NCBI GenBank assembly: GCA_037101405.1
Contig: AP017967.1
Coordinates: forward strand, 45,308 to 109,307
Length of the DNA stretch: 64,000 bases
Reading direction: 5' to 3'
Source of the DNA: Candidatus Megaera polyxenophila
Lineage (GTDB): Bacteria; Pseudomonadota; Alphaproteobacteria; Rickettsiales; Rickettsiaceae
Below are positions 6,811 through 15,549 of this stretch, in pieces (within the stretch, counting starts at the first letter, position 1; every line of letters begins with the position of its first letter). The notes beneath the pieces were generated by a model. It saw only the letters and a program-made list of their open reading frames with translations, had not been told where the DNA came from and did not search any database. A program made the translations under genes and the position numbers.

Positions 6811-6972
6811 ATGAAAGGATGTTCAAAAGATAAAAAAGATGGCAAAGACTGTAGTAAAGATGGCAAAGATTCAGATAGAATGAGTGCCTTATTAGTACGT
6901 ACCCATAGGTTTGCACAAGAAATTCTTTACTCTCAAGCATCTTTGATAAACAAAGATAGTTTCGTAAGCTAA
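6811..6972 (+). CDS. Candidate precursor peptide 1 (53 aa)
   Basis: ATG preceded by a perfect AGGAGG ribosome-binding site. The 53-residue product starts with a Lys/Asp/Ser/Cys/Gly repeat (CSKDKKDGKDCSKDGKDSDR, residues 4-23) and continues with a helical-looking stretch (MSALLVRTHRFAQEILYSQA). The repeat is dense in the residues that ATP-grasp ligases join (Asp side chains with Lys or Ser), and the helical part could be the recognition segment. If so, the order (modifiable region first, recognition last) is reversed from classical leader-core precursors. The strong ribosome-binding site and its place at the head of the ligase operon argue that it is expressed. Precursor role is inference. Confidence 0.6.
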   Translation: MKGCSKDKKDGKDCSKDGKDSDRMSALLVRTHRFAQEILYSQASLINKDSFVS

Positions 6973-6993
6973 ATAACTTTTTTGTAAATAATT

Positions 6994-7119
6994 ATGAAAA
7001 AAAAGTTTTCTAAAAAAGTTAAAAAAAAACAGTCATTTATAAGTTTTGATCTTAGGCCAGACCTAAATGTTTATGTTAGGCCTAAGAAAAAAAACAAAAT
7101 AAAGCATAAACAGCTATGA
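6994..7119 (+). CDS. Candidate precursor peptide 2 (41 aa)
   Basis: A 41-residue, strongly basic ORF: a Lys-rich start (MKKKFSKKVKKKQSF), a central ISFDLRPDLNVYVRP, and a Lys-rich end. The central block has a partly repeated pattern (LRPDL, YVRP). Its TGA overlaps the ligase ATG as ATGA (7116-7119), the tightest possible coupling, so the two are made together. A small ORF at this position in a ligase operon is usually the substrate or a recognition partner. No homologue is recognised, and there is no good ribosome-binding site of its own. Confidence 0.55.
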   Translation: MKKKFSKKVKKKQSFISFDLRPDLNVYVRPKKKNKIKHKQL

Positions 7120-7964
7120 TATTAGTATTAGGAGTTCCAACTGATAGGGTTTTGAGTGCTTTCTCCTATTATCTTACTCAGAAAAAAGCTAACTTTTTTT
7201 TTGCTAATCAAGATGATTTAGGAAGGTCTCTCTTTTTTTGCTACGATAAGTTTATTTATAATTCTATGGAAGTTCCTTACAAGAATATAACAGGTGTGTT
7301 TAATAGAATGGTGGGAGCATACGAACCCACAATAGAGGAAGAATCTGATCACTATTATGTTCACTTAGAGCTCTTAAATGCTCTTCTTGATAGTGTTTTG
7401 CCCAACGTAGTTAATAGACCTACCTCTGCAAACTCTAATAATTCTAAGCCGTATCAACTATCTCTATGTAAAGACACAGAGTTAAAAATACCAGATTCTT
7501 TTATATTAGCTAATCAGCATTGTGAGACCTTCAATCATAGAGTAATATTTAAATCTGTTGGAGGTATACGCTCTATAGTAAAAGAGCTATCAGAAGATTA
7601 TAATAAAAGAGATATAACTTGTCCCGTGCTGTTTCAGAAATTAATACCAGGTCCTAATATACGAGTACATATAATAGGAGATCAGGTCTTTTCTTTGGAA
7701 ATTAGATCTAAAACTATAGATTATAGATATACTGAAGAACCTTCTAAGTATCAATTGTTTGACTTACCTACAAAAATTAAAAAAGCTTGTATGTTGGTAA
7801 CCAAAAATTTAGGATTAACTATTGCTGGAATAGACTTAATAAGAGATGATAATGAAAACTATTATTTTTTAGAAGCAAATACTTCTCCAGCATTCACCCA
7901 CTTTGAGGAGTATATGCCATCAAAGCCTATTTCAGAAGCTCTTATGAATCTTTTATCGCGTTAG
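7116..7964 (+). CDS. ATP-grasp peptide ligase, graspetide type
   Basis: 282 residues. Features of the RimK-like/MvdC-MvdD ATP-grasp group: LPNVVNRPTSANSNNSKPYQ (residues 95-114), KIPDSFILAN, IFKSVGG with a nucleotide Lys at 146, NIRVHIIGDQVF (Arg183), and the metal-binding block AGIDLIRDD to FLEANTSPAF (Asp240, Glu253, Asn255). Such enzymes use ATP to activate side-chain or terminal carboxylates and join them to Ser, Thr, Lys or amino groups; in graspetides they close lactone or lactam rings in a ribosomal peptide. All expected catalytic residues are present. The gene is coupled to a 41-codon ORF upstream and lies 4 bases before the degenerate paralogue. Confidence 0.8.
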   Translation: MILVLGVPTDRVLSAFSYYLTQKKANFFFANQDDLGRSLFFCYDKFIYNSMEVPYKNITGVFNRMVGAYEPTIEEESDHYYVHLELLNALLDSVLPNVVNRPTSANSNNSKPYQLSLCKDTELKIPDSFILANQHCETFNHRVIFKSVGGIRSIVKELSEDYNKRDITCPVLFQKLIPGPNIRVHIIGDQVFSLEIRSKTIDYRYTEEPSKYQLFDLPTKIKKACMLVTKNLGLTIAGIDLIRDDNENYYFLEANTSPAFTHFEEYMPSKPISEALMNLLSR

Positions 7965-7968
7965 ATGT

Positions 7969-8805
7969 ATGATTTTAATATTACATGATAATGATTTTAC
8001 AATGTTGAAGTTCACTAGGTTTCTATTGGAAAAAAATTTTCCATTTATAGAAATTAAGTTAAAAAGTTTATTTCGTTCTATAAAAGTAAATTCAACTTTA
8101 AGTAGTATAAATAAGCAATGTAAGTGGTATAAAAATGAAGATATAATTAATTTCTCTGACATAAAAGGCATATACCATAACTTCTACTACCCAAGTAAAG
8201 ATCATTTTCTAGACTTTGAAGATAGAGATATAGAATATACTAGAGAAGAATGGCATTCATATCTACTATATGAGCTCTCTCAACATAATAATTGTATAAA
8301 CCCTGTAGATCATTCCTTCTTCAATGTTAATAACTTGAATTTTATAAAAATATATAAAGTATGTCAAGATCTCACAATAGAAGTACCTGAACATTATATC
8401 ATATCTCCAAATAATACGGAATCTTTTGATGGATATATATTAAAATCTAGCATTAGTGAGTTTAGTGACTATTCAGATTTTAATTTATCTGAGTTCCATT
8501 CACCAATTATTGCTATAAAAAGATACGTAGGAGCTCAAATCTTTGTGTTTATAATAGGTAATGCAATAATTGCTAGAGTGCGTTATAAAGATTGCGAGGA
8601 AGATTACATTATTCCAAACTATCTAGCAGAAAAGCTTTTAGCACTTAATAAAAAATTAAAAACTAGAGTTTCTGAAATGTTTTTAATTAAAACACTTGAA
8701 AACAAGTATATACTGTATCATGTTTCAGAGAAACCAAAATGGAATCTGTTAAATAAGCAATTAGATATAGTTTGGGATTCTTTATATAAATTGTTAGTAA
8801 TGTAA
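7969..8805 (+). CDS. Degenerate ATP-grasp homologue, likely pseudo-ligase
   Basis: 278 residues. The overall pattern follows its neighbour: start MILILHDND, then VPEHYIISPNN, YILKSSISE, AIKRYVGAQIFVFIIGNAII, and a C-terminal block SEMFLIKTLENKYILYHVSE. At the positions where the neighbour has Arg183, Asp240, Glu253 and Asn255, this protein has Phe, Phe, Tyr and Val, so the metal and phosphate ligands are gone. The frame is intact and tightly spaced, so it is probably a kept non-catalytic partner, perhaps for substrate recognition, rather than a decaying gene. Microviridin-type clusters also have two ATP-grasp genes in a row, but there both are active. Confidence 0.7.
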   Translation: MILILHDNDFTMLKFTRFLLEKNFPFIEIKLKSLFRSIKVNSTLSSINKQCKWYKNEDIINFSDIKGIYHNFYYPSKDHFLDFEDRDIEYTREEWHSYLLYELSQHNNCINPVDHSFFNVNNLNFIKIYKVCQDLTIEVPEHYIISPNNTESFDGYILKSSISEFSDYSDFNLSEFHSPIIAIKRYVGAQIFVFIIGNAIIARVRYKDCEEDYIIPNYLAEKLLALNKKLKTRVSEMFLIKTLENKYILYHVSEKPKWNLLNKQLDIVWDSLYKLLVM

Positions 8806-8812
8806 TTCGTAT

Positions 8813-9523
8813 ATGGATCTTCTCTTAAACTATAATGATAAACGTTTTCTATATTTACTAACTGTTTCTCTTAAAAAGAAAGGATATGCTGTACTAAGTA
8901 ACTATGATTTTGATTCTTTTCTTATTGATGCCGCGTATAGCTCATTTTATGAATTTTTTTCTTCTAATGAGAAAAAATACTTTCAGGGAGATCTAACAGT
9001 TCCATATGGATATTTCGGTTTAAAGAAAAAAGGGATAAAAACTAGTTACGAAGACTTTTATTTTTATAAAGGGATGCCCAAATGCCCAGAATATCTAAGT
9101 AATATTTTATATACTATAGTGTCTAAGATGGAATATCTTGGTTTTTCTATTATAAATCATTTAATCAAAGAATTTTTTAAAAATAAGCAATATCAAGGAA
9201 ATATAGTGCATGATTTAAAGGTATTGTTAAGAATGATTTTTTATCATGGAGTTAACCAAAATTCAAGTAGTACGCCGATTAATCCAGAGCATACAGACAA
9301 AAGCTTTATAACAATACTACCAGCGGCTACTTGTGCAGGATTGGAGTATTATAATGGTCACTGGCAAGAAATATATATAGGAAAACAAGAATTACTTATA
9401 ATGTGTGGAGATAAATTAGCTAATTTCACCGAAGGTTACTTTTTGCCTTTAAAACATAGAGTCATAACAAAATCTGTCAATACCATTAACGTGCGTCAGT
9501 CTATGGCTATATTTTTTGGTTAG
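8813..9523 (+). CDS. Fe(II)/2-oxoglutarate oxygenase 1 (IPNS-like)
   Basis: 236 residues of the isopenicillin-N-synthase-like 2-oxoglutarate/Fe(II) oxygenase fold. The facial triad is complete: His160 and Asp162 in NPEHTDKSFITILP, His215 in LPLKHRV. The 2-oxoglutarate salt-bridge motif is RQS (Arg228, Ser230). The N-terminal region is shorter and more diverged than in plant or penicillin enzymes. It should hydroxylate, desaturate or cyclise a substrate; as the third enzyme of the island, the substrate is most simply the modified peptide. It starts 7 bases after the pseudo-ligase gene. Confidence 0.8.
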   Translation: MDLLLNYNDKRFLYLLTVSLKKKGYAVLSNYDFDSFLIDAAYSSFYEFFSSNEKKYFQGDLTVPYGYFGLKKKGIKTSYEDFYFYKGMPKCPEYLSNILYTIVSKMEYLGFSIINHLIKEFFKNKQYQGNIVHDLKVLLRMIFYHGVNQNSSSTPINPEHTDKSFITILPAATCAGLEYYNGHWQEIYIGKQELLIMCGDKLANFTEGYFLPLKHRVITKSVNTINVRQSMAIFFG

Positions 9524-9537
9524 GTATAACAAAATTT

Positions 9538-10311
9538 ATGTTTCAAATTCCAAAAGTTAGTTATAGAAATAATAATATGGGCAAGTTATTATCATCAGCT
9601 CTAAGCGAGATTGGCTTTGTAATAATAACAGATCATCCTATAAAGTTACAATTAATAGAGCAAGCATACTCATCTTGGAAAATTTTTTTTAATTCAACAG
9701 AAAAAGAATCTTATTTACCAGGTACAAAAAAGCCTAAAGGCTTTTACGATTATTGGAAAGAATCATCAGAGTTCAAAAAATTAGGCATTCCTAAAGAATC
9801 TTTTTATTATTCAGAAGATCAACCTTTTTTAGGTTGTCATAAAAATATTTCCTTAATAATAGAGAAACTCTACGAAGAGCTAAATTTGCTATCGAGTAAA
9901 ATTATTCAGTTGTTATGTGAAAACTCACCACCATTAGTAAAAATAGGTATTGAAACTGGGTTATCAAGGGGTAAATACTCAAGCCTTAGAGCAATATTTT
10001 CTCCTCCTTTAGAGGGGAATAATTTAGATATAGATTTTACAGATCTAATAAGAAACCCAGCACATCAAGATATCGATGTGCTAACATTGTTGCCTACAGC
10101 TACACAGCCAGGATTGCAGGTATTTTTTGAAGGGAAGTGGATAAATGTAGTATCTAATGTTGGTGATATTATAATTAATAACGGGGATACGCTAAATCTT
10201 TTATCCAACGGATTTTATAAGTCAACTACTCACAGAGTTATTTATAATGAACAGTCGGCGTTTAATCCTAGATATGCTATGGCTTTCTTTATAGCTTTGG
10301 GCACTCTTTAA
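9538..10311 (+). CDS. Fe(II)/2-oxoglutarate oxygenase 2 (IPNS-like)
   Basis: 257 residues, a paralogue of the preceding oxygenase but clearly diverged. Metal ligands are present: His176 and Asp178 in NPAHQDIDVLTLLP, His232 in KSTTHRVIY. The cofactor Arg245 is kept (NPRYAMAFF), while the usual Ser two residues later is Ala. The central domain has the normal GLQVFFEGKWINV and GDIIINNGDTL strands. The pair suggests two successive oxidations or two target sites. It ends the forward operon; the next 500 bp are a terminal-inverted-repeat element. Confidence 0.8.
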   Translation: MFQIPKVSYRNNNMGKLLSSALSEIGFVIITDHPIKLQLIEQAYSSWKIFFNSTEKESYLPGTKKPKGFYDYWKESSEFKKLGIPKESFYYSEDQPFLGCHKNISLIIEKLYEELNLLSSKIIQLLCENSPPLVKIGIETGLSRGKYSSLRAIFSPPLEGNNLDIDFTDLIRNPAHQDIDVLTLLPTATQPGLQVFFEGKWINVVSNVGDIIINNGDTLNLLSNGFYKSTTHRVIYNEQSAFNPRYAMAFFIALGTL

Positions 10312-10314
10312 AAC

Positions 10315-10822
10315 TTGGGTATTATGACAAGTAGAGGCCAAATCCGACATTAGGGTGATTATTTGGGTAGTTTTTAGGGATTTAAGCAGGATTTTATCTT
10401 GTGACTTAGTAAGCGCATAATTAGTATTATACGATATATTAGTGAGGAACTCATCGCATAAAGGATACTTTTATGCTAAATTATCTCTTGAAAAACTAAT
10501 CGTATAATAAATTATGGCTAGAATTTAAGAAATTGCTTGGAACTTATGATTTTAGAAATTTAGTAGCAAATGAATTCATAAATGTTGAATAATTATTAAG
10601 TTTTAGGCTGGTCTCTTAAACGTTAAGTATTATGCGATGGGTTTTTTAGATTTTAATACCAATATAATATAACAAAAGCCTAGAGATTCAAGCAAAAGTA
10701 TAGCGTATAATAGTACTTATGCGTATAGAAAACCTTGAAATAATTTGGGGGATTAACAGGCAAAAACTCAAGAAAAATGCTGATGCATGTCGGATTTGGC
10801 CTCTACCTGTCATAATACCCAA
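10315..10822. repeat. 508-bp MITE-like element with 36-bp inverted repeats
   Basis: The left end starts TTGGGTATTATGACAAGTAG and continues GAGGCCAAATCCGACAT; the right end is its reverse complement with one mismatch (A to G after GACA). The interior has no ORF of note and reads as non-coding AT-rich DNA. The shape fits a non-autonomous element or a decayed IS. It fills the gap between the convergent oxygenase and exporter genes and could also act as a hairpin terminator for both. Nothing in the window encodes a matching transposase. Confidence 0.7.
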
Positions 10823-10876
10823 ACTTAATCAATAAAAATGATTAGTTAAATTTAATTTCAATTATTAACTTAAAAA

Positions 10877-12790
10877 TTATAAACTATACTTTTTAATAGA
10901 AAAATCTTGAGGTAAAAAACCTGCTATTTGTGTATCCCATAATTTTGAATATAAACCTTTAGTTTTAAGCAGCTGTTGATGGGAACCATCCTCAACAATT
11001 TCGCCTTGATCAAACACTAAAATGCGATCCATTTTTAGTAAAGTAGAAAGCTTATGAGATACTACTAAAGCTGTCTTATCTTTTAATAATTGGTCTATAG
11101 AATACTGAATTTTATTTTCAGTTAATGAGTCTAACTGAGAAGTAACTTCATCTAGAATTATTATAGGGGTATTTCTTAAAAAGGCTCTTGCTAGTAAAAT
11201 TCTTTGTAATTCACCACCAGATAATTTCTTTCCCTTTTCTCCTACATAAGAATAATAATCGTCCTGTAGATTTTGTATAAACTCATGAGCACAAGCTTTT
11301 TTTGATGCTTCAAGCAATTCCTGATAACTTGTATTTTGTTTAGCATAACTGATATTTTCAATTATAGTACGATTAAAAAGTGTTGTATTTTGAGGTATCA
11401 TCGATATGATGCTATGTAAATAATCTTGAGATAAATCGAGTATATTTTTTCCAGCAATTGTAATACTACCTCCTTTTACAAAGAGTAACCTCATAATAAG
11501 GTGTATAAATGTACTCTTGCCGCTTCCAGAATATCCTACAATTCCTATCTTCTCACCATTTTTAATCGTAACATTTAAACTACGAAATAAAGGTTTTTTT
11601 TTATTGTACCAGAATACAACAGAGTTAAAGTTTATGTCGTAGCTTTTTACTTCACTCTTGATTTGCGTAAAATCCATTTCTTCATTCTTTTTAAGAAAAG
11701 ATGCGCTACCTGATAATTGCGATATATTAAGATCTGTGCAATTGCTAGTAAAATTTAGAACAAAGTTTAAGCTTTGTATAACATTTCCTATTAATTCTGC
11801 TGATTTATTAATGTCTCTAGATAGTGATCCAAGGGCATTAACAATTGATACATTTATAGTCAGTGCTAGAGCAATATCTCCTATACTAATATTATCTTCT
11901 TTAAAGCTAGCAATCAGGAAAAGAAGAGTAAAGCTTTGATAAATTAAAAATGTTCCTCCTTGAAATATATACAGTTTTATAAATAGCCAGTCACGTTTCT
12001 GATCAGCTTTAACACTTTTGTCTAAAAGTTTAGCAAGTTTTTTTTGTTCAGTGTATTGTCCATTAAATACTTTAACGCTTAAAATATTGCCAATAACATC
12101 TACAATGTTACCGATAATATTTGAATTAACTTCTGATGCTACAAAACTTGATGTCTTTATTTTTGCCGAAAATATTAGGGAAATTAAAAGAAAAAATATT
12201 GACCAAATTGTTAGAGCTATACCAAGTACAATGTTCAACTGTAATAAGGTAACAAAAGCTATTAGTAAAGATAATAAGTAGCAAAATAAACTGTCCATTA
12301 GAATATCTAGCAAATTTGGAATACCACTCATTGCATCATTAATCTTATTGCCTAAACTTCCAGAAGAATATTGTTGGAAAGATATTTGAAAATTCATAAG
12401 TAATTTACTGACTAATTTTTGCCCTATATCTTTTTTGAGAAGTGGATTTATATTTATTTGTAAGTAGCTGTAAAGGTAAGAAATTATAACAACAAAAGCG
12501 GACATAAAAATATAACAACATGTAGGGTATAGTAAGTCACTATAAGCTTTTGTTAGATAAGATATAGACAAAATTGTGTCTAAAATAACTTTAAGTAAGT
12601 ATGGTCTTAAGGATAAATCTATAGCCCATATTAGCCCAATAATTCCTTTAGCTAATATTAACCATTTATAAGGAGTAAGTACATATAGAATGAAACCTAG
12701 TGCTATTTTTATATCTTTAACTGCATTACAATTGAAGTTTGACAGTAGTTTCCTGGTAGATTTAAAATTTTTTATCATAAAAACGTGCAA
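10877..12790 (-). CDS. ABC exporter (fused TMD-NBD)
   Basis: 637 residues: an N-terminal membrane domain with about six segments (residues 30-330) and a C-terminal ATPase. Walker A is GYSGSGKST (419-427), Q-loop MIPQNT, signature LSGGE (523-527), Walker B IIILDE (543-548) and H-loop His579 (VVSHK). It belongs to the MsbA/HlyB-like exporters. There is no N-terminal C39 peptidase domain, so it would not itself cut a leader as PCAT transporters do. It converges on the ligase-oxygenase operon, and exporting that product is the simplest role; an unrelated lipid or drug exporter is the alternative. Confidence 0.85.
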   Translation of the reverse strand: MHVFMIKNFKSTRKLLSNFNCNAVKDIKIALGFILYVLTPYKWLILAKGIIGLIWAIDLSLRPYLLKVILDTILSISYLTKAYSDLLYPTCCYIFMSAFVVIISYLYSYLQININPLLKKDIGQKLVSKLLMNFQISFQQYSSGSLGNKINDAMSGIPNLLDILMDSLFCYLLSLLIAFVTLLQLNIVLGIALTIWSIFFLLISLIFSAKIKTSSFVASEVNSNIIGNIVDVIGNILSVKVFNGQYTEQKKLAKLLDKSVKADQKRDWLFIKLYIFQGGTFLIYQSFTLLFLIASFKEDNISIGDIALALTINVSIVNALGSLSRDINKSAELIGNVIQSLNFVLNFTSNCTDLNISQLSGSASFLKKNEEMDFTQIKSEVKSYDINFNSVVFWYNKKKPLFRSLNVTIKNGEKIGIVGYSGSGKSTFIHLIMRLLFVKGGSITIAGKNILDLSQDYLHSIISMIPQNTTLFNRTIIENISYAKQNTSYQELLEASKKACAHEFIQNLQDDYYSYVGEKGKKLSGGELQRILLARAFLRNTPIIILDEVTSQLDSLTENKIQYSIDQLLKDKTALVVSHKLSTLLKMDRILVFDQGEIVEDGSHQQLLKTKGLYSKLWDTQIAGFLPQDFSIKKYSL

Positions 12791-13392
12791 AATTAGAGCA
12801 GTGTGTTAAAATTAACCTCTTGCCTTCTAGAAGTCAAGGTAGTGCGTCTAAAAAATCCTAGTTTTCTATTTATTACTTTAATATAAGCTTTTTGTGCGTC
12901 TGTAATATATAATGTGAAGATAGTTGATTTTAATTAGTTATAAATTTATAAAATAAATAATTAACAAAATTTAACTAGTTTATAAAAAATTTGTCTTATT
13001 TTAAAGGGCTTAGGAGTGACAAATCGGATAGTTATGGTATGATTTTATGTAAACGAGAAAAATACTGTTTAAATCGCATTTATGAGGGTTTTTATTGATT
13101 AGGTAAAAAATCCCCGTAGTTTTAGTTAAAATTCTATTAATTTTTTAATATTTCTTTGTGGTATTTTCGCTTTATTTTCCATAAGGTAGGTTATGTATAA
13201 AATTACCACCCTTTTTTCCTTAAATAATTTTAAGAAATTAAAAAAAGGAAAAATCGGGAATTTAAGCTTAAATTTTTTCTAGGTGTATCTTAATGAAAAA
13301 AATGCATCTAACTAACTTAAGAGATAATTATCGATACATCGGTGATGATACCATATTATCTTAACCAGTCAATAGCTAAATCTCTACAATAC
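12791..13392. other. 600-bp gap without a gene
   Basis: Very AT-rich DNA between the exporter start and the 3' end of the Rpn-like gene. No ORF with a credible start, no tRNA and no clear inverted repeat is seen. It probably holds the exporter promoter (right of 12791 on the minus strand) and decayed sequence. Confidence 0.5.
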
Positions 13393-14256
13393 TTATAATT
13401 TGTTTTTCAGTTTGGCTATTTCCTCTAAGCTAAAACCAGTGACAGAAGCAATAAGTTTATCATCTATTTTCTGTTTCAACATATTAAGAGCTGTTTTTTC
13501 AACACCTTTAGCCTCACCTCTAGCTTCAGCAGATATTATATAATCACGACCTTTCATAGAATCCATGACGTAGGTATCGTAAACCTCTCTTTCCTGATTG
13601 GTCATTTTTAATATACTAAGACGCTGCGCTACTTTCTGCATATAAGGAGACTTGAAGTCCTCTTTTACCTCAGAGTGTTTCATTAAATATAACCACTCAT
13701 CGATTTCCTCTTTTATGACATCATCAAATAAAGGAATTGAAACAATAAAATATTCAGGAAATATGTTGTGAGCATCAAACGTATGCATCCCTCTATCTAT
13801 TAAGTGAACGTCTATCGGATGCGTGTGGTCTATCTCATGAAATATTACCTTACCGTGATGTAGAGGAGCTTTGGTATTTTCAAAAGGGAAGTATAGCAGA
13901 TTGATATGAAATACCTTCTTAATTTGTAAGTAATCCTGATTTGCCCCGAGATTATCAACGATTAGCCTTGAGGTATTAAATACGGCTTTGTTCAGAAAAA
14001 GATCAGTATAAGCACGATCAATCTCAACTATATAATTGTTACCTTGCTCGTCCTCAACTATAACGTCTGCTATACTTCTTTTTAAATATCTGCTCTCTTT
14101 ATTGCTTTCGCCATCAAGTAAGGCCTTAATCTTAACAGGTTTATACCCTTCTGATGTAAGCAGAGCTGAGATAAACCCTTCGACTATTTCATAATCTCCT
14201 TTATCTTTTAGCAGATATTTGATAGCGTAATCAAAGCTGATTAGCGGTTTTTCCAT
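13393..14256 (-). CDS. Rpn-like PD-(D/E)XK nuclease family protein
   Basis: 287 residues starting EKPLISFDYAIKYLLKDKGD, typical of the PDDEXK_2/Rpn family often annotated as putative transposase. The nuclease core is visible as RSIADVIVEDEQGNNYIVEI, with the Asp and the Glu of the D...E signature; the usual Lys two residues on is Asp, as in many family members. LYLMKHSE and an Ala/Glu-rich C-terminal segment (SAEARGEAKGVEKTALNMLK) are family hallmarks. E. coli Rpn proteins are DNases that raise RecA-independent recombination. It lies 12 bases upstream of the minus-strand porin's stop, but the two need not be functionally linked. Confidence 0.8.
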   Translation of the reverse strand: MEKPLISFDYAIKYLLKDKGDYEIVEGFISALLTSEGYKPVKIKALLDGESNKESRYLKRSIADVIVEDEQGNNYIVEIDRAYTDLFLNKAVFNTSRLIVDNLGANQDYLQIKKVFHINLLYFPFENTKAPLHHGKVIFHEIDHTHPIDVHLIDRGMHTFDAHNIFPEYFIVSIPLFDDVIKEEIDEWLYLMKHSEVKEDFKSPYMQKVAQRLSILKMTNQEREVYDTYVMDSMKGRDYIISAEARGEAKGVEKTALNMLKQKIDDKLIASVTGFSLEEIAKLKNKL

Positions 14257-14268
14257 ATTAATAATAAT

Positions 14269-15549
14269 TTAAAGAGACAACTTAACGCCAACTAGAGCTA
14301 CAGTACCTTTTACTTTTCTTGCCTTCAAATTAGGATAGAACTCAGGCTTACCTTTGAGAGTATAGGCATGGATTTCAGCATAAGGCTTTAGTCCCGGTGC
14401 AAGTATATGACTTACGGCTAGTTTTACCGAGTTTATTTTATTTTTAAACTGCTCTGAGGCAAAATACGATAATGAAGTTGTCGTAGCTTTATTATAGGTA
14501 TAGGCAATACCTGCATTATAGTATTGAGACTTACGGTTACCTTTATGCAATTCTTTTGTAGTTAAACTATTTCCAAAAGAGCTGTAGCAGGCATTATACT
14601 TAAAATCACCTATTTTTAACTCAGTACCGATATTATAACTTTTTAAATCACTTAATTTATACTCCAGCGGATTCTTATCGTCTTTATTAGCAAATTTCTT
14701 AATTTTACCGGCAGATTTACCGTATTCACCGGTTAGAGCCAGTTTTAATTCTGCTTCTTCCGTTAATTTCTGTTCAAGTACTATCCCGCTGGTTAGCGCA
14801 TCTTTAACCGATCTGTCAATTTCAAACCTATCTATAGTAGCCTCTCCTACGGCATATTTTTTTATTCCATCTGATTTATCTGATGGTTTCTCTACGCCGG
14901 TATTAGCAGAATCAGGAGTATAGGATATACCAAGCCTGATTTTACTGGAATCGGTTAAATCAAACTTAGGAGTATAATAATTTATTGTTCTTGGCGGTTC
15001 ACTACTATAAGTGGCAGAATCCATACTTGCAATTATTTGGTCACCAAGGAAAGACCCTTCAGAAGTCAAAAATGAGGGTACAGCTTTTGTGCTTTGTTTT
15101 AGGTAATCTATCCCGGTTTTGATGTATTTTGTCGGTATGGATCCATCACTTACCATCATATTCTTAGCAACAGGAATAGGTGAACCGGCTTCAATTCTAC
15201 CAAACTCATGTTCTAAAAATACGTATGAACCATTATAATCCTTGTTAACTTTTCTCTTAGTTGTCGGTACTAATATAATCTTAGCACCATAAGTAATGTC
15301 ATCAGTGGTATTTGATATGGCAGCAAATAGAGCCGTATCATTATAAAAAGCAAAACCTCTTTTATTAGCTGAAATATTCTTCTCTGAGCCTTTTAGCTTA
15401 CCTTGATTGCTAAATCCACTTTCAAAGGCAGCATATGCTCCAAGTTTTATATTTAAATCCGATACCACAGGCAATGGATCGCCGGCTAATGCCGTGCTAC
15501 TTGCAAGTAAGCCTGCTAATAAAATAACTGATGCTTTTTTTATAACCAT
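14269..15549 (-). CDS. Outer-membrane porin
   Basis: 426 residues with a clear signal peptide (VIKKASVILLAGLLASSTAL, cut after ALA near residue 22). The mature part is built of amphipathic beta-strand-like segments (YGAKIILVPTTKR, YVFLEHEFGRIEAGSP, KPYAEIHAYTLKG) and ends in an aromatic/hydrophobic pattern, VALVGVKLSL. The segment FLEHEFGRIEAGSP resembles the strand and L3-entry of trimeric Gram-negative porins. It would form a diffusion channel in the outer membrane. The gene lies between the island and the prophage, transcribed leftward, and is probably a host gene. Confidence 0.75.
   Translation of the reverse strand: MVIKKASVILLAGLLASSTALAGDPLPVVSDLNIKLGAYAAFESGFSNQGKLKGSEKNISANKRGFAFYNDTALFAAISNTTDDITYGAKIILVPTTKRKVNKDYNGSYVFLEHEFGRIEAGSPIPVAKNMMVSDGSIPTKYIKTGIDYLKQSTKAVPSFLTSEGSFLGDQIIASMDSATYSSEPPRTINYYTPKFDLTDSSKIRLGISYTPDSANTGVEKPSDKSDGIKKYAVGEATIDRFEIDRSVKDALTSGIVLEQKLTEEAELKLALTGEYGKSAGKIKKFANKDDKNPLEYKLSDLKSYNIGTELKIGDFKYNACYSSFGNSLTTKELHKGNRKSQYYNAGIAYTYNKATTTSLSYFASEQFKNKINSVKLAVSHILAPGLKPYAEIHAYTLKGKPEFYPNLKARKVKGTVALVGVKLSL

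Noticed and set aside
12791..13392. Possible small genes in the gap between exporter and Rpn-like gene
   Set aside because: No start with ribosome-binding site and sustained frame; composition is low-complexity AT.
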